Assembly: GCF_003987225.1 (NCBI RefSeq)
Contig: NZ_PIPX01000001.1
Span: 1,364,001-1,428,000 of the forward strand
DNA from: Pseudidiomarina homiensis
GTDB lineage: Bacteria > Pseudomonadota > Gammaproteobacteria > Enterobacterales > Alteromonadaceae
Direction of reading: 5' to 3'
Length of the DNA stretch: 64,000 nt
The position numbers and the translations under genes were made by a program. Under the pieces are notes generated by a model that saw nothing but the letters and a program-made list of their open reading frames with translations, did not search any database and was not told the origin of the DNA. Shown one piece after another: positions 1-10,011 of this stretch; the stretch's first letter is position 1; each line of letters starts with the position of its first letter.

Positions 1-867
1 AATAAGTTCTTGGCGCACCATCACCGCAATAATGCCAAGTGCAGCGCCGAGGGTGAGCGAACCAACGTCGCCCATAAACACCTGCGCCGGATAGGTGTTG
101 AACCATAAAAAGCCCAAGCCAGCGCCGCAAATCGCCGTACACACCACCAGCAATTCGCCAGACAGAGGCAAGTGCGGAATGTTTAAGTAGGCAGCAAAGT
201 TCACGTTACCTGAGGCGTAAGCAAAGATGCCCAGCGCACCAGCCACCATAATGGTCGGTACAATTGCCAGGCCATCCAGGCCGTCGGTAAGGTTTACCGC
301 GTTACTGGTTCCCACCACGACAAAGTAAGCCAACAAAATGTACAGCATGCCTAGTTGCGGCATAACGTCTTTAAAGAACGGCACCAGCAGTTGCGTTTCG
401 GCGCCAACGGTTGCGTTGGCATACAGGTAAACGGCCGCTACTGTGGCAATCACCGATTGCCAGAAGTACTTCCACTTGGCTGGCAAGCCGCGTGAGTTCT
501 TCTGCACCACCTTGCGATAGTCATCGACAAAGCCCACCAGACCAAAGCCAACCACAACGCCTAATACCACTTGCACATAGCGATTCGATAAGTCGGCCCA
601 CAGCAGCGTTGACAGCAAGATGGCAGCAATAATCAACACGCCCCCCATGGTCGGCGTGCCCGACTTACTCAAATGACTTTGCGGACCGTCATCGCGAACC
701 GCTTGGCCAATTTGCAGCCGCTGCAAATAACGAATCATGCGCGGCCCCATCCACAAGGCCACTAACAAAGCAGTCAACACGCTCAGAATTGCGCGCATCG
801 TCAGGTACGACACGACATTGAAGCCGGTCGCAAACTGCGTTAAATATTCAGCAAGCCAAACTAGCAT
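1..867 (-). CDS. mraY: Phospho-N-acetylmuramoyl-pentapeptide transferase MraY (3' end cut by window)
   Basis: MraY is the integral membrane enzyme that moves phospho-MurNAc-pentapeptide from UDP onto undecaprenyl phosphate, making lipid I. Translating the minus strand from the ATG at 867 gives [12 protein letters not shown], then the family motifs VDDYRKV (aspartate pair), [13 protein letters not shown] and FMGDVGSLT, in the usual order with hydrophobic segments between them. The 289 codons seen are about four fifths of the usual ~360 residues; the frame is still open at position 1, so the C-terminus lies outside. The start overlaps the end of murF by 7 nt, which suggests coupled translation. 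It is the last gene of the mra cluster visible here. Confidence 0.97.
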   Translation of the reverse strand, partial: MLVWLAEYLTQFATGFNVVSYLTMRAILSVLTALLVALWMGPRMIRYLQRLQIGQAVRDDGPQSHLSKSGTPTMGGVLIIAAILLSTLLWADLSNRYVQVVLGVVVGFGLVGFVDDYRKVVQKNSRGLPAKWKYFWQSVIATVAAVYLYANATVGAETQLLVPFFKDVMPQLGMLYILLAYFVVVGTSNAVNLTDGLDGLAIVPTIMVAGALGIFAYASGNVNFAAYLNIPHLPLSGELLVVCTAICGAGLGFLWFNTYPAQVFMGDVGSLTLGAALGIIAVMVRQELI

Positions 868-2294
868 GCTTGGGTTCCTTCTGCGTTTAGGCTTGGATGT
901 AATTCGTCAGCACGCGCTTGCAGTGCTTCAATCACGCGCTCCATGTGCGCACTGCGTGAGCCTTTCACCAAAATGGTGATGGGCGTTGCTGACTGCCGAG
1001 TGGTCGCGAGAATTTCGTTCACTAAGCCATCAAGGCTGGAGAAATGTTTTCCACCGCGACCATTAAAGACTTCACTGGCGCTTTGACTAAGCACACCCAA
1101 GGTAAATAAGTTGTCGATTCCCGCTTGGATGGCATAGGCGCCAATCTCTTCATGATATTGCCGCGCTTGCTCGCCAAGCTCTCCCATGTCGCCCAGTACC
1201 ATGATGCGTAAACCTTGGTACACGCCCAACATATCCAGCGCCGCTTTCACCGAACCCACGTTCGCGTTGTAGCTGTCATCAATAAGTTTGATGTCGGCGC
1301 TCAGTGGCAAGATATGCATGCGTCCGGGGACTGGGGTTAGTGCCGCCAAAGCTTGTTGGGCATCGGCGAGCGGACAACCTACCGCAAGCGCAGCAGCAAT
1401 GGCTACCAGTGCATTGTCAACGTTGTGTAAACCCGGCAAGTTGAGTTTAATTTCAGCTGTTTGCGCAGTGCCCGTCAGTGCTTCACTAATGTGCACGGTA
1501 AAGGCTGCACAACCTTGTTCGTCCACTTGCACATCAGTGGCGTAGATCGCTGCATCTGGGTCTTGCCCGAACGTCAGGTGCTGGCAATGGGTGATTTGCT
1601 TTTGCCAGCAGGGAGCGAACTCTGAGCGAATCGGCGTTAACGCCAAGCCGTCAGCATTCAAGCCCTTAAAAATTTCAGTCTTGGCACGAAACACACCATG
1701 TACGCTGCCGAAGCCTTCAACATGGGCCGGGGCAACATTATTGATAATCGCCACATCGGGTTGGGTTAAGCGCGTGGTGTAGCCAATCTCGCCTTGATGA
1801 TTGGCACCCAACTCAATAATCGCCAAGTCATGCTCTGGCTCGAGCCGCAACAGCGTTAGCGGCACACCAATGTCGTTATTGAAGTTTCCGGCGGTGGCCA
1901 GCACGTTGCCTTGCGTGCGTAAAATCGCCGCCAGCATTTCTTTTACCGTGGTTTTGCCACTACTGCCGGTAATTGCGATGGTTTTCGGTTGTACGCTAGC
2001 TTTGACTGCCGCGCCGAGCAGGCCTAACGCATGACGCGTATCTTGCACCACAATCTGTGGCACTTGCTGCTCAGGCAAATTAACTTTGCGCTCTACCAGT
2101 AAGGCCTTAGCGCCTTTCGCTACCGCGTCGGCAGCAAAATCATGGGCGTCAAACTTCTCGCCTTGTAAAGCGATGAACAAGCACCCTTCTGGTAAATTGC
2201 GGGTATCCGTACTCACCGCCGCAATGCTGCAATTATCGCCAAACAGTTGGCCATCTACCGCACGAGAAATCCACTGCAGATCAGTCTTAATCAT
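861..2294 (-). CDS. murF: UDP-MurNAc-tripeptide--D-alanyl-D-alanine ligase MurF
   Basis: MurF is the cytoplasmic ATP-dependent ligase that adds D-Ala-D-Ala to UDP-MurNAc-tripeptide, the last soluble step of peptidoglycan precursor synthesis. The 477-residue product has the Mur ligase layout: N-terminal substrate domain, central ATPase domain with the P-loop GSSGKT at residues 110-115, and a C-terminal domain with the [10 protein letters not shown] segment typical of MurF. The ATG at 2294 has a strong GGGAGG upstream. It overlaps murE by 8 nt and mraY by 7 nt, so the three are probably translated from one message. Confidence 0.98.
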   Translation of the reverse strand: MIKTDLQWISRAVDGQLFGDNCSIAAVSTDTRNLPEGCLFIALQGEKFDAHDFAADAVAKGAKALLVERKVNLPEQQVPQIVVQDTRHALGLLGAAVKASVQPKTIAITGSSGKTTVKEMLAAILRTQGNVLATAGNFNNDIGVPLTLLRLEPEHDLAIIELGANHQGEIGYTTRLTQPDVAIINNVAPAHVEGFGSVHGVFRAKTEIFKGLNADGLALTPIRSEFAPCWQKQITHCQHLTFGQDPDAAIYATDVQVDEQGCAAFTVHISEALTGTAQTAEIKLNLPGLHNVDNALVAIAAALAVGCPLADAQQALAALTPVPGRMHILPLSADIKLIDDSYNANVGSVKAALDMLGVYQGLRIMVLGDMGELGEQARQYHEEIGAYAIQAGIDNLFTLGVLSQSASEVFNGRGGKHFSSLDGLVNEILATTRQSATPITILVKGSRSAHMERVIEALQARADELHPSLNAEGTQAC

Positions 2295-3777
2295 GTGCGC
2301 CTCCCATGACCTCTGCGGCCATCAATTCAGCAACGACTGCGCGTTCGTCATAGGCAACACGTTCGTGGCCGATGACTTGGTAATCTTCATGCCCTTTGCC
2401 AGCCAATACCACAACATCGTTCGCTTTGGCGGCAGCAATGCTCTGTTCGACGGCTTTACGGCGCCCTGCAATAACGCTGATTTGTTCATCGTTACGCGGC
2501 ATACCTGCCAGAATGTCTTGCACAATGTGCGCAGGGTCTTCAGTTCGTGGGTTATCGTCGGTAACTACCACACGATCGGCGTTCGCTGAGGCCACCGCAC
2601 CCATTTGTGGACGTTTGCCGCGGTCGCGATCACCGCCGCAACCGAACACGCACCAAAGCTGCCCTTGGCAATGCCGACGCACCGCGGTCAACACCTGCTG
2701 CAGCGCATCGGGCGTATGTGCATAGTCAACAATCACTAGCGGTTTACCCTTGGCATGGAAGGCTTCCATACGGCCCGGCACCGGTTTGATTTTACGGGCT
2801 GCGGCACTAAGTTCGCCCCAGCTATGCCCTAACTGCGCCGCCGCAACCAGCGCAGCCATCAAGTTATAGACGTTAAACTCACCCAACAAAGGCGATGCCA
2901 CGGTAAACTGCTGGCGTTGGCCCGCAACCGGTACCGACAAGCTAAATTGCGTTCCAGCGTCGCCATAAACAATGTCTTCCGCATACACACAGTGCTGGTG
3001 TTGCTGCGGCTGCAAGCTAAAGCGCCAAGCATCTGGTCGGTCGGGCAGCCATGCATTAAGTGCGGCGTCGTCAGTATTCAGCACTGCTTGTGCGGTATCT
3101 AACTCGGTGAATAAGCGCCGCTTAGCACCGGCGTAGTTCGCCATGGTGCCATGGTAATCAAGGTGATCGCGGCTAATATTTGTCGCCACGCCCACGGCAA
3201 AATGCACTGCCTCAACGCGGCGCTGTACCAGCGCATGCGACGAAACTTCCATCGCCACCACGGCAGCGCCTTCGCTGCGTAACGTGGCCAAGCGTTGTTG
3301 CACGGCAATCGGGTCAGGTGTGGTGTGACTCTCAGGGAGCAAAGCGCCTGGGAAGCCACTGCCCGTAGTGCCGATAACGCCAGCTTTGACGCCACAAGCT
3401 TGTAATAGCTCAGCTAACAGATAAGTCACCGAAGTTTTGCCATTGGTGCCGGTAACCCCGACTACCTGCATTGAAGCGGAGGGGTCGGCAAAGAAACGCG
3501 CGGCAATCGCCGACAACTGTTCTTTCAATTGTGGAATTTCCACTACGGCGGCGGCACCATGCTCGCGCACACCGTAACCGTCGGACTCACACAATACGAC
3601 TTGCGCACCTGCTGCCACTGCCGCATCGATAAAATCGCGACCATCGACTTGATAACCGGGAACCGCAACAAAAGCGTCGCCAGCGGCGATGGTGCGACTA
3701 TCAAGTTTTAAACCGCCAATCTTAAGTGGCGGTAAATCCATTGGGTAATCAGGTAGGAGCTGCGCTAATTGCATCAT
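2287..3777 (-). CDS. murE: UDP-MurNAc-L-Ala-D-Glu:meso-diaminopimelate ligase MurE
   Basis: MurE adds the third stem-peptide residue to UDP-MurNAc-L-Ala-D-Glu in the cytoplasm. The 496-residue protein has the P-loop GTNGKT at residues 110-115 and, near the C-terminus, the DNPR motif (DDNPRTEDP) that in this family marks meso-diaminopimelate as the added amino acid, as expected for a Gram-negative wall. The frame opens with two adjacent ATGs; the first, at 3777, forms an ATGA overlap with the ftsI stop. Length and position within the mra cluster are ordinary. Confidence 0.98.
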   Translation of the reverse strand: MMQLAQLLPDYPMDLPPLKIGGLKLDSRTIAAGDAFVAVPGYQVDGRDFIDAAVAAGAQVVLCESDGYGVREHGAAAVVEIPQLKEQLSAIAARFFADPSASMQVVGVTGTNGKTSVTYLLAELLQACGVKAGVIGTTGSGFPGALLPESHTTPDPIAVQQRLATLRSEGAAVVAMEVSSHALVQRRVEAVHFAVGVATNISRDHLDYHGTMANYAGAKRRLFTELDTAQAVLNTDDAALNAWLPDRPDAWRFSLQPQQHQHCVYAEDIVYGDAGTQFSLSVPVAGQRQQFTVASPLLGEFNVYNLMAALVAAAQLGHSWGELSAAARKIKPVPGRMEAFHAKGKPLVIVDYAHTPDALQQVLTAVRRHCQGQLWCVFGCGGDRDRGKRPQMGAVASANADRVVVTDDNPRTEDPAHIVQDILAGMPRNDEQISVIAGRRKAVEQSIAAAKANDVVVLAGKGHEDYQVIGHERVAYDERAVVAELMAAEVMGGAHD

Positions 3778-5525
3778 TGCGCACCTCCAGCAAAACCCGC
3801 AACGCGTAGCTGCGTGTCTTCAAGATGATCGGGCGGCACGTTCATGGCCCGCAGAGCATCGCCAACGATTTCAGCAAAAATAGGTGCCGATACGGTACTG
3901 CCGTAATAGTCATCGCCGCTAGGTTCGTTGACCGTTACCACCACCGCAATGCGTGGGTCACTGACCGGTGCCACGCCAGCAAATAAGGTTACGTATTCGT
4001 CACCGTAGCCACCGGCCACTGCTTTGCGCGCGGTGCCTGTTTTTCCTGCCACGCGATAGCCCTGCACACGCGCATTTTTGGCGCTGCCGTCGGCCACAAC
4101 CTGCTCGAGCATATGCAAAACCGCTTCAGCGTTTTCGCGTTTCACCACTTGGGTGCCCGGCATTAAATTACCTTCTTCACGGCGCTGAATCGTCAGCGGC
4201 CGATACACCCCACCATTGGCTATCACGCTATACGCTTGCGCTAATTGCAGGGTGGTTGCCGTTAAGCCGTAACCAAATGACAGCGTCGCAATTTCAAAGT
4301 CTGACCAGCGGGTGCGATGCTGAAGGACCCCATAACTTTCTCCAATCATGCCAATTCCTGTGTCGTTACCAAGGCCGACTGCGGCGTAAGTTGCCAGCAG
4401 TTGCTCTACGCCAGTGCGTAGCGCAATCTTGGACGAGCCCATGTTGGAGGAGTTCTGTAAAATCTCCGTAATACTTTGTTCACCGCGATTGATCGGGTCA
4501 CTCACTCGGCGACCACCAATCCGCATCCAGCCAGGGCTGGTATCGATCACTTCGTCTTGGCGAATAGCGCCGGCTTCTAGGCCGGCCAAGACCACCAACG
4601 GTTTCATTGTTGAGCCTGGCTCATAAGCATCAGTAATCGCCCGATTGCGCATGCGGTGAGGTTGCAAATCAGCACGATTGTTTGGGTTAAAGGACGGGCT
4701 GTTGACCATCGCCAGCACTTCGCCAGTGTCAACATCAACAATCACTGCTGAACCCGAGGTTGCCTGATGATAGCGCACGGCTTTTTTTAACTCGGCATAG
4801 GCCAGTGATTGCAAACGTTGATCAATACTTAGCGTTAATTGTTGTGGTTGTTCAGCGGCAGTGACTCGCACTTCCTCAACAACCCGTCCTTGTGCATCCT
4901 TGCGATACAGCCGCTCTCCCGGCTTCCCTGTAAGAACCTCGTTATAGGCCGCTTCAAGCCCTTCAATGCCGCGGCCATCAATATCGGTAAAACCAACCAA
5001 GTGCGCCGCTATTTCACCCACAGGGTAAAACCGCCGCGACTCGGTTTTTAGATACACACCCGGAATGCCTAACTGGCGCACATAATCGGCAACCGCAGGG
5101 GTGACTTTACGTTCCAGATAGACAAAGCGCCGTGTGGGGTCTTCAACTCGCGCAATGAGCTCGTTCACGTCAGTACGGAAAACTTCGGCCAACGCTAACC
5201 AGCGCTCGCGATTAACCAAACCTTGTTTCTCGTGTATGCGCTTCGGATCAGCCCAGACCGTTTGTACCGGAACACTTACCGCTAGTTCGCGGCCATGGCG
5301 GTCGACAATGGTTCCACGTTGGACTTCGGTAGGGTCCACCCGCAACGAGCGACGGTCACCTTCATAGATAAGTTGCTCCGGCTCTACAACTTGGATGTAC
5401 GCCGCACGGGCCACCAAGCTGGCAAACACTGCAAACAATACGAACAAGGCAAAATAGAAGCGGCCTTGCCCTAAATGCGGCTGGACGATTTTCTTAGTAC
5501 TACGCTTGCGTGGAGTTACTGCCAT
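3774..5525 (-). CDS. ftsI: Septal peptidoglycan transpeptidase FtsI (PBP3)
   Basis: FtsI is the class B penicillin-binding protein that cross-links septal peptidoglycan during division. The 583-residue product has a short basic cytoplasmic tail, one membrane anchor at about residues 23-43, a PBP dimerisation region, and a transpeptidase domain with all three active-site motifs: STMK (serine at residue 305), SSN and KTGT. The length matches E. coli FtsI closely. It overlaps ftsL by 10 nt and murE by 4 nt. The substrate would be lipid II-derived glycan, with FtsW (not in the window) as the expected polymerase partner. Confidence 0.98.
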   Translation of the reverse strand: MAVTPRKRSTKKIVQPHLGQGRFYFALFVLFAVFASLVARAAYIQVVEPEQLIYEGDRRSLRVDPTEVQRGTIVDRHGRELAVSVPVQTVWADPKRIHEKQGLVNRERWLALAEVFRTDVNELIARVEDPTRRFVYLERKVTPAVADYVRQLGIPGVYLKTESRRFYPVGEIAAHLVGFTDIDGRGIEGLEAAYNEVLTGKPGERLYRKDAQGRVVEEVRVTAAEQPQQLTLSIDQRLQSLAYAELKKAVRYHQATSGSAVIVDVDTGEVLAMVNSPSFNPNNRADLQPHRMRNRAITDAYEPGSTMKPLVVLAGLEAGAIRQDEVIDTSPGWMRIGGRRVSDPINRGEQSITEILQNSSNMGSSKIALRTGVEQLLATYAAVGLGNDTGIGMIGESYGVLQHRTRWSDFEIATLSFGYGLTATTLQLAQAYSVIANGGVYRPLTIQRREEGNLMPGTQVVKRENAEAVLHMLEQVVADGSAKNARVQGYRVAGKTGTARKAVAGGYGDEYVTLFAGVAPVSDPRIAVVVTVNEPSGDDYYGSTVSAPIFAEIVGDALRAMNVPPDHLEDTQLRVAGFAGGAQ

Positions 5526-5833
5526 GGGATCAGCACCTCCTGTTTACCTTCGGGACGTACCATCCCTAACCGCTGACTCGCAATGCGTTCAACCCGGCTA
5601 TGTTCGGTCAAGGCGGTCTGCTCGATTTGCAAGTGACGCCATTCGATATCGATTTGGTCGCGTTGTGACAACAGGTCGTCACGTTCGATGGTCAGCAAGC
5701 GATTCGCATGGGCTACATAGATCACCGCGAAAGCGGTCGTGATAATGCAGGCAAAGAGCAACAACACCAGCTTCTGCTGGCGTAAGTCACTAAATAACAC
5801 TGTGAGTAAGCTGGGCACGCGGCTAGTTGTCAT
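5516..5833 (-). CDS. ftsL: Cell division protein FtsL
   Basis: FtsL is a small bitopic divisome protein that pairs with FtsB and FtsQ and helps activate FtsWI. The 105-residue product has a short cytoplasmic N-terminus, one hydrophobic segment at about residues 21-41, then a charged helical stretch with heptad-like spacing ([16 protein letters not shown]) suited to a coiled coil with FtsB. Sequence identity in this family is low, so the call leans on size, topology and position between rsmH and ftsI. It overlaps rsmH by 11 nt and ftsI by 10 nt. Confidence 0.95.
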   Translation of the reverse strand: MTTSRVPSLLTVLFSDLRQQKLVLLLFACIITTAFAVIYVAHANRLLTIERDDLLSQRDQIDIEWRHLQIEQTALTEHSRVERIASQRLGMVRPEGKQEVLIPWQ

Positions 5834-6770
5834 AAGCTAACCTCTCTGCCACACGCAATACTGAACTCCGCGCCCGTGGGTTGGCGCGTATTTCTTCAGC
5901 ACTCGGTTTGTGTGCTTTTCCGATCAAACGTACGGTTTGCCCGCGATCAATTTGGTCATCGCGCAAGGGCAAGCCCGCTGGAATGTCTTTGCCTTTACTC
6001 TGCGCGCGTAAAAAGCGCTTCACTAACCGATCTTCTAAGCTGTGAAAGCTGATCACCGCTAAACGCCCTTGCGGTTTTAACCCGCTGACAGCCGCCTTCA
6101 ATGCCTCTTCGATTTCGTCCAACTCACCGTTCACATGAATGCGAATGCCCTGAAAACTGCGGGTCGCGGGGTGTTTGTGCTTGTCTTTAAAAGGCACCGC
6201 TTTATCGATTAAATCGGCTAATTGTTTCGTCGTTTGCAACGGTACTTCGTCGCGTTGCTGCACAATCGCTTGCGCAATACGCCACGCAAAGCGCTCTTCA
6301 CCGTATTCACGGAGCACAAACGCAATGTCGTCGGCACTGGCGCGCTGCAAAAATTCAGCGGCAGTTTCGCCACGGCTGGTATCCATGCGCATGTCCAAAG
6401 GCCCTTCGCGCATAAAACTAAAACCGCGTTCAGCGTCATCAAGTTGTGGGGATGAGACACCAAGATCGAAGAGGATACCGTCAAGTTTTCCGCGCAGTTG
6501 CTGCGCATCTAGCACATCGTCAAGACGTGAAAAGGGGGTGTGGATAATGGTAAAGCGTGGATCATCTGCCAAGGCTTGCGCAGCCTCAATCGCGGTGGGG
6601 TCACGATCAAGTGCGTATAAGCGGCCATCGGCATTTAGTTGCGACAAAATAGCACGCGAGTGCCCCCCTCTTCCGAAGGTGGCATCTAAATATATTCCGC
6701 CCGGTCTGATGGCAAGAGCCTCAAGCGACTCCTGTAACAGCACCGAGACATGTTGCGGCGCTTTTGTCAT
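5823..6770 (-). CDS. rsmH: 16S rRNA (cytosine(1402)-N4)-methyltransferase RsmH (MraW)
   Basis: RsmH methylates N4 of C1402 in the decoding centre of 16S rRNA using S-adenosylmethionine. The 315-residue protein shows the SAM-binding segment [16 protein letters not shown] near residue 27 and later the [15 protein letters not shown] and [13 protein letters not shown] motifs of the family. It shares one base with the mraZ stop and overlaps ftsL by 11 nt. RsmI, which adds the 2'-O-methyl to the same nucleotide, is also in this window at 10009-10860. Confidence 0.98.
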   Translation of the reverse strand: MTKAPQHVSVLLQESLEALAIRPGGIYLDATFGRGGHSRAILSQLNADGRLYALDRDPTAIEAAQALADDPRFTIIHTPFSRLDDVLDAQQLRGKLDGILFDLGVSSPQLDDAERGFSFMREGPLDMRMDTSRGETAAEFLQRASADDIAFVLREYGEERFAWRIAQAIVQQRDEVPLQTTKQLADLIDKAVPFKDKHKHPATRSFQGIRIHVNGELDEIEEALKAAVSGLKPQGRLAVISFHSLEDRLVKRFLRAQSKGKDIPAGLPLRDDQIDRGQTVRLIGKAHKPSAEEIRANPRARSSVLRVAERLAYDN

Positions 6771-7228
6771 TATAATGAGAAGTCTTGTAGTCGTTCACTG
6801 AGTGCCAAGTCGTCTTGTTGTTCCGCTGCCATGTCAGTGGCAATTTGTTCATGCCATGCTGCTTCAGACCAGAGTTCGAACTTATTCAACTGACCGATAA
6901 TCATGATTTTCTTCTCCAAATCTGCGTGTTGACGCAGCGTTGGCGCAATCAAGATACGGCCATTTTTGTCCATCTGGCAGTCTTCGGCGTGGCCTAACAA
7001 TAGGCGCTGGAGACGACGCTCTGCGGGGTTCATGCTGGATAAGGTGGTAAGTTTTTGTTCGATGATTTGCCATTCTGGCAATGGATAAAGCAGCAAGCAC
7101 GGTTGCTTGATATCGATGGTGCAAACCATTTGGCCATCGCAATCCAGCATAAGGCTCTTGCGATACTTGGTCGGTATCGCCAGTCGGCCTTTGTCATCTA
7201 GATTTAATGCTGCTGCACCACGAAACAT
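6770..7228 (-). CDS. mraZ: Transcriptional regulator MraZ
   Basis: MraZ is an AbrB-like DNA-binding protein that represses its own division and cell-wall operon in E. coli. The 152-residue product carries two copies of the family motif: the first within [11 protein letters not shown] near the N-terminus, the second in [12 protein letters not shown] start it at the ATG at 7228 ([11 protein letters not shown]), which matches the family; an upstream extension in frame would cross the operator. First gene of the mra cluster; its likely binding sites lie 10-34 nt upstream. Confidence 0.96.
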   Translation of the reverse strand: MFRGAAALNLDDKGRLAIPTKYRKSLMLDCDGQMVCTIDIKQPCLLLYPLPEWQIIEQKLTTLSSMNPAERRLQRLLLGHAEDCQMDKNGRILIAPTLRQHADLEKKIMIIGQLNKFELWSEAAWHEQIATDMAAEQQDDLALSERLQDFSL

Positions 7229-7237
7229 AAAATTTGA

Positions 7238-7262
7238 TCCACTATTACCCACAAATCCCCAC
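7238..7262 (-). promoter_or_regulatory. Candidate MraZ operator: three GTGG(G/A) direct repeats
   Basis: Reading the minus strand towards mraZ there are three boxes, GTGGG, GTGGG and GTGGA, each starting 10 nt after the previous one (5-nt box, 5-nt spacer). E. coli MraZ is known to bind TGGG-type repeats separated by 5 nt upstream of its own gene, and this arrangement fits. The boxes lie between the predicted transcription start and the mraZ start codon, so binding would plausibly block transcription. A fourth GTGGG lies in the promoter spacer at 7290-7294. Confidence 0.8.
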
Positions 7263-7270
7263 AATGTGAC

Positions 7271-7300
7271 AGTCTAGGTGCCGATCTTTCCCACTGTCAA
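7271..7300 (-). promoter_or_regulatory. Candidate sigma-70 promoter of the mra cluster
   Basis: On the minus strand a perfect -35 hexamer TTGACA (7295-7300) is followed, after 18 nt, by TAGACT (7271-7276; 4 of 6 matches). The predicted start is near 7264, leaving a leader of roughly 36 nt before mraZ. Promoter and MraZ boxes together fill the gap between mraZ and the divergent diguanylate cyclase gene. Confidence 0.65.
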
Positions 7301-7401
7301 GAAAAAATAGGAAGTTTGCGGTGTGCGACGGGACTTGACGCAACAGCAAATGTGCTAGATGATGCGATAGCAACGTAGACAACAAGAACAATAAATAAAC
7401 A

Positions 7402-9636
7402 TTGCGCAAATTAATCAGTAAGTTAGTCGATACCAGTAAGCCTATATCGCCAGCTGAAGCGAGATTCAGAATGGTGAGGGATTTTTGTGGCTTGGTCTTC
7501 ATCGCTGCCGCACTTCTCTATTCTGTCTTCGCGATCATCGATAACGAACGTCTCCGTGAGTTAGAAACACAAAAACGCCGTGGTATTGAACAAATCAGCG
7601 CCATGCGCGCTACCATCGAGCACCGCATTCAAGCCAACACCCTGGTACTGAAGGCACTCAAGCCAGAGATTTTGTGGCAAGATACGCCAGACCGCCTGCG
7701 TTTGCAGCGCGTACTCGACGAATTTTTAACGCCCGAATTAGATATCAGCCACCTTGCCTTGGCGCCGGGACTCAAAGTTTCGTTTGTATATCCGATCGAA
7801 AATAATCAACGCATTCTCGGTCTCGACTACCGCACTGTCGCGGCGCAGTACCATGAAGTGCTGCTTGCCATTGCCAGTCAAGATGTGGTGTTAAGCGGCC
7901 CCGTGGACTTAGTGCAAGGCGGCACAGCGCTGATTGCGCGTTTACCTATCTTTCAGCAAGAAGGTCAATTGTGGGGACTCGCGTCCTTAGTTATCGATCA
8001 CGAAAAACTGTTCCACGAGATTGGTTTTTATCGGAATCCTGATTATTTGTTCTACCTGTCACGTAAAAACGATCAGAACGGTGGCAAGGCCATCATTGGC
8101 GAGCCGAGCGTGCTTGATTATGATCCGATCATTGTTGATGTGCAGGTGCCCAACGATGTGTGGCAGCTTGCGGTTGCCCCGCGCGATGGTTATTGGATCA
8201 AGCAGCAGCATGAGTATTGGGTACATTGGCTCATCGGCATTTCGCTGATTTCCTTGATTGTCTGGGCGTTTGCCGTCTTAATCTTAACCCAACATCGGTT
8301 GCGTAAAGCTGTGTATACCATCAGTTACCAGTCGCGCTTCGACCCGCTGACCGACTTACCCAACCGTTACTATTTCCACCTGCAGCTCGAAGAAGAGATT
8401 GCCGCCGCGAAAGAAGATGACTACGAGCTCGCAGTCATCATGTTTGACTTAGACCACTTGCGCGACATCAACGATGCTCTTGGCCACGAAACCGGAGATG
8501 CTTTGTTAGAGCATGTGGTCGAACGCTTGCAAAATAGTTTGCACGAGCATGACCTACTCGGCCGTATTGGTGGCGATGAATTTGTCGTGGTGCTGTCGGA
8601 CTTTGAACATACCAGCGATATCGAAAAGCAAGCACGGGTATTGATCAGCGACATCATGAATACCGCCGATATTGCGCAGAACCACATCAATATTACCGCT
8701 AGTGCCGGTATTGCGCTGTACCCGCGTGACGCAGCCGATGCCGAGCATATCGTGAAGTGTGCTGAACTCGCCCTGTATGCGGCAAAATCGAGTGGTTCCA
8801 TGAGCGTTGCGTTTTACGATGAACGCCTGCGGCAAACTACCGAACAACATATTTTGCTGCACCACGAAATGATCAATGCGCTGGATGCGCAGCAATTCCA
8901 TGTGGAGTACCAACCGGTCATCGAAACGGAAACTGGCTTACTTACCCGCTGTGAAGCGCTGATTCGCTGGGATCACCCTGAGCGCGGCACAATTTCACCT
9001 GGTGAGTTTATTCCAATCGCCGAGAAAACGGGTGCAATTATCTGGATTGGCGAGTTCGTGATGCGCCAAGTGATTCAGGACTGGCAAGTGATGCGTGGGC
9101 GCGGCATTGACGTTACCGTTGCAGTGAACCGTTCACCACGGGAATTTAACGACAAGCATGCCGCCAAAAACTGGTTACTTGCTTTAGAAGACGCCAACAT
9201 GCCGCCGGATCGCTTAATGTTGGAGATTACCGAGTCAATGTTGATGCGCAACAAAGACGGGCAGCTCGCAAATCTGCGCCAACTGCGTGACGCCGGAGTG
9301 CATTTAGCTATCGATGACTTTGGTACCGGCTATTCGAGCCTGAATTACTTGCGCTCTTACCCGATTGATGTGATTAAGATTGATCGCGGCTTCTTGTCAA
9401 ACGTGCCAGAAAACAACACGCAAACGGCTTTGGTTGAGGTGCTGATTCGCATCGCGCACACCCTTGATATGCAAGTTGTCGCCGAAGGGGTTGAGCACGC
9501 GGAGCAGGTCGACTTTCTCTTTGAAAAGGGCTGCCACTACCAACAAGGCTTTTATTATGGACGTAGCATGAAGCTCGACCACTTCATTAAGTTTACCAAG
9601 AAACATAATGCTGAAGTGCTCGCCAAGCGAGACTAA
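7402..9636 (+). CDS. Membrane CHASE-GGDEF-EAL cyclic-di-GMP protein
   Basis: Probable bifunctional c-di-GMP synthase/phosphodiesterase of the inner membrane. In order: cytoplasmic tail, TM helix ~28-47, periplasmic CHASE-type sensor ~48-270, TM helix ~274-297, GGDEF domain (motif RIGGDEF, G390-F394), EAL domain (E518-L520). EAL-type metal and catalytic residues look intact: E518, the N of AVNRS, LEITES, DD at 638-639, the K of KIDRG, and AEGVE. The GGDEF motif is also intact, but the inhibitory RxxD site five residues before it reads HEHD. The longest frame starts at a TTG (7402) without a clear Shine-Dalgarno; the ATG at 7471 would give 721 instead of 744 residues. It diverges from mraZ. The ligand is unknown, and which catalytic activity dominates cannot be read from sequence. 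Confidence 0.92.
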   Translation: MRKLISKLVDTSKPISPAEARFRMVRDFCGLVFIAAALLYSVFAIIDNERLRELETQKRRGIEQISAMRATIEHRIQANTLVLKALKPEILWQDTPDRLRLQRVLDEFLTPELDISHLALAPGLKVSFVYPIENNQRILGLDYRTVAAQYHEVLLAIASQDVVLSGPVDLVQGGTALIARLPIFQQEGQLWGLASLVIDHEKLFHEIGFYRNPDYLFYLSRKNDQNGGKAIIGEPSVLDYDPIIVDVQVPNDVWQLAVAPRDGYWIKQQHEYWVHWLIGISLISLIVWAFAVLILTQHRLRKAVYTISYQSRFDPLTDLPNRYYFHLQLEEEIAAAKEDDYELAVIMFDLDHLRDINDALGHETGDALLEHVVERLQNSLHEHDLLGRIGGDEFVVVLSDFEHTSDIEKQARVLISDIMNTADIAQNHINITASAGIALYPRDAADAEHIVKCAELALYAAKSSGSMSVAFYDERLRQTTEQHILLHHEMINALDAQQFHVEYQPVIETETGLLTRCEALIRWDHPERGTISPGEFIPIAEKTGAIIWIGEFVMRQVIQDWQVMRGRGIDVTVAVNRSPREFNDKHAAKNWLLALEDANMPPDRLMLEITESMLMRNKDGQLANLRQLRDAGVHLAIDDFGTGYSSLNYLRSYPIDVIKIDRGFLSNVPENNTQTALVEVLIRIAHTLDMQVVAEGVEHAEQVDFLFEKGCHYQQGFYYGRSMKLDHFIKFTKKHNAEVLAKRD

Positions 9637-9645
9637 AAGAAAAAG

Positions 9646-9998
<353 letters not shown>

Positions 9999-10005
9999 GC
10001 GGCGC

Positions 10006-10011
10006 ATTCTA
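10006..10011 (-). promoter_or_regulatory. Candidate -10 element for rnpB, overlapping the rsmI stop codon
   Basis: TAGAAT (5 of 6 matches to TATAAT) on the minus strand begins with the TAG stop codon of rsmI (10009-10011) and sits 7 nt before the predicted rnpB start at about 9998. No good -35 hexamer is visible 16-18 nt upstream, so any independent promoter would be inside the rsmI coding end and weak at -35, or rnpB may be processed from a longer transcript. Confidence 0.5.
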
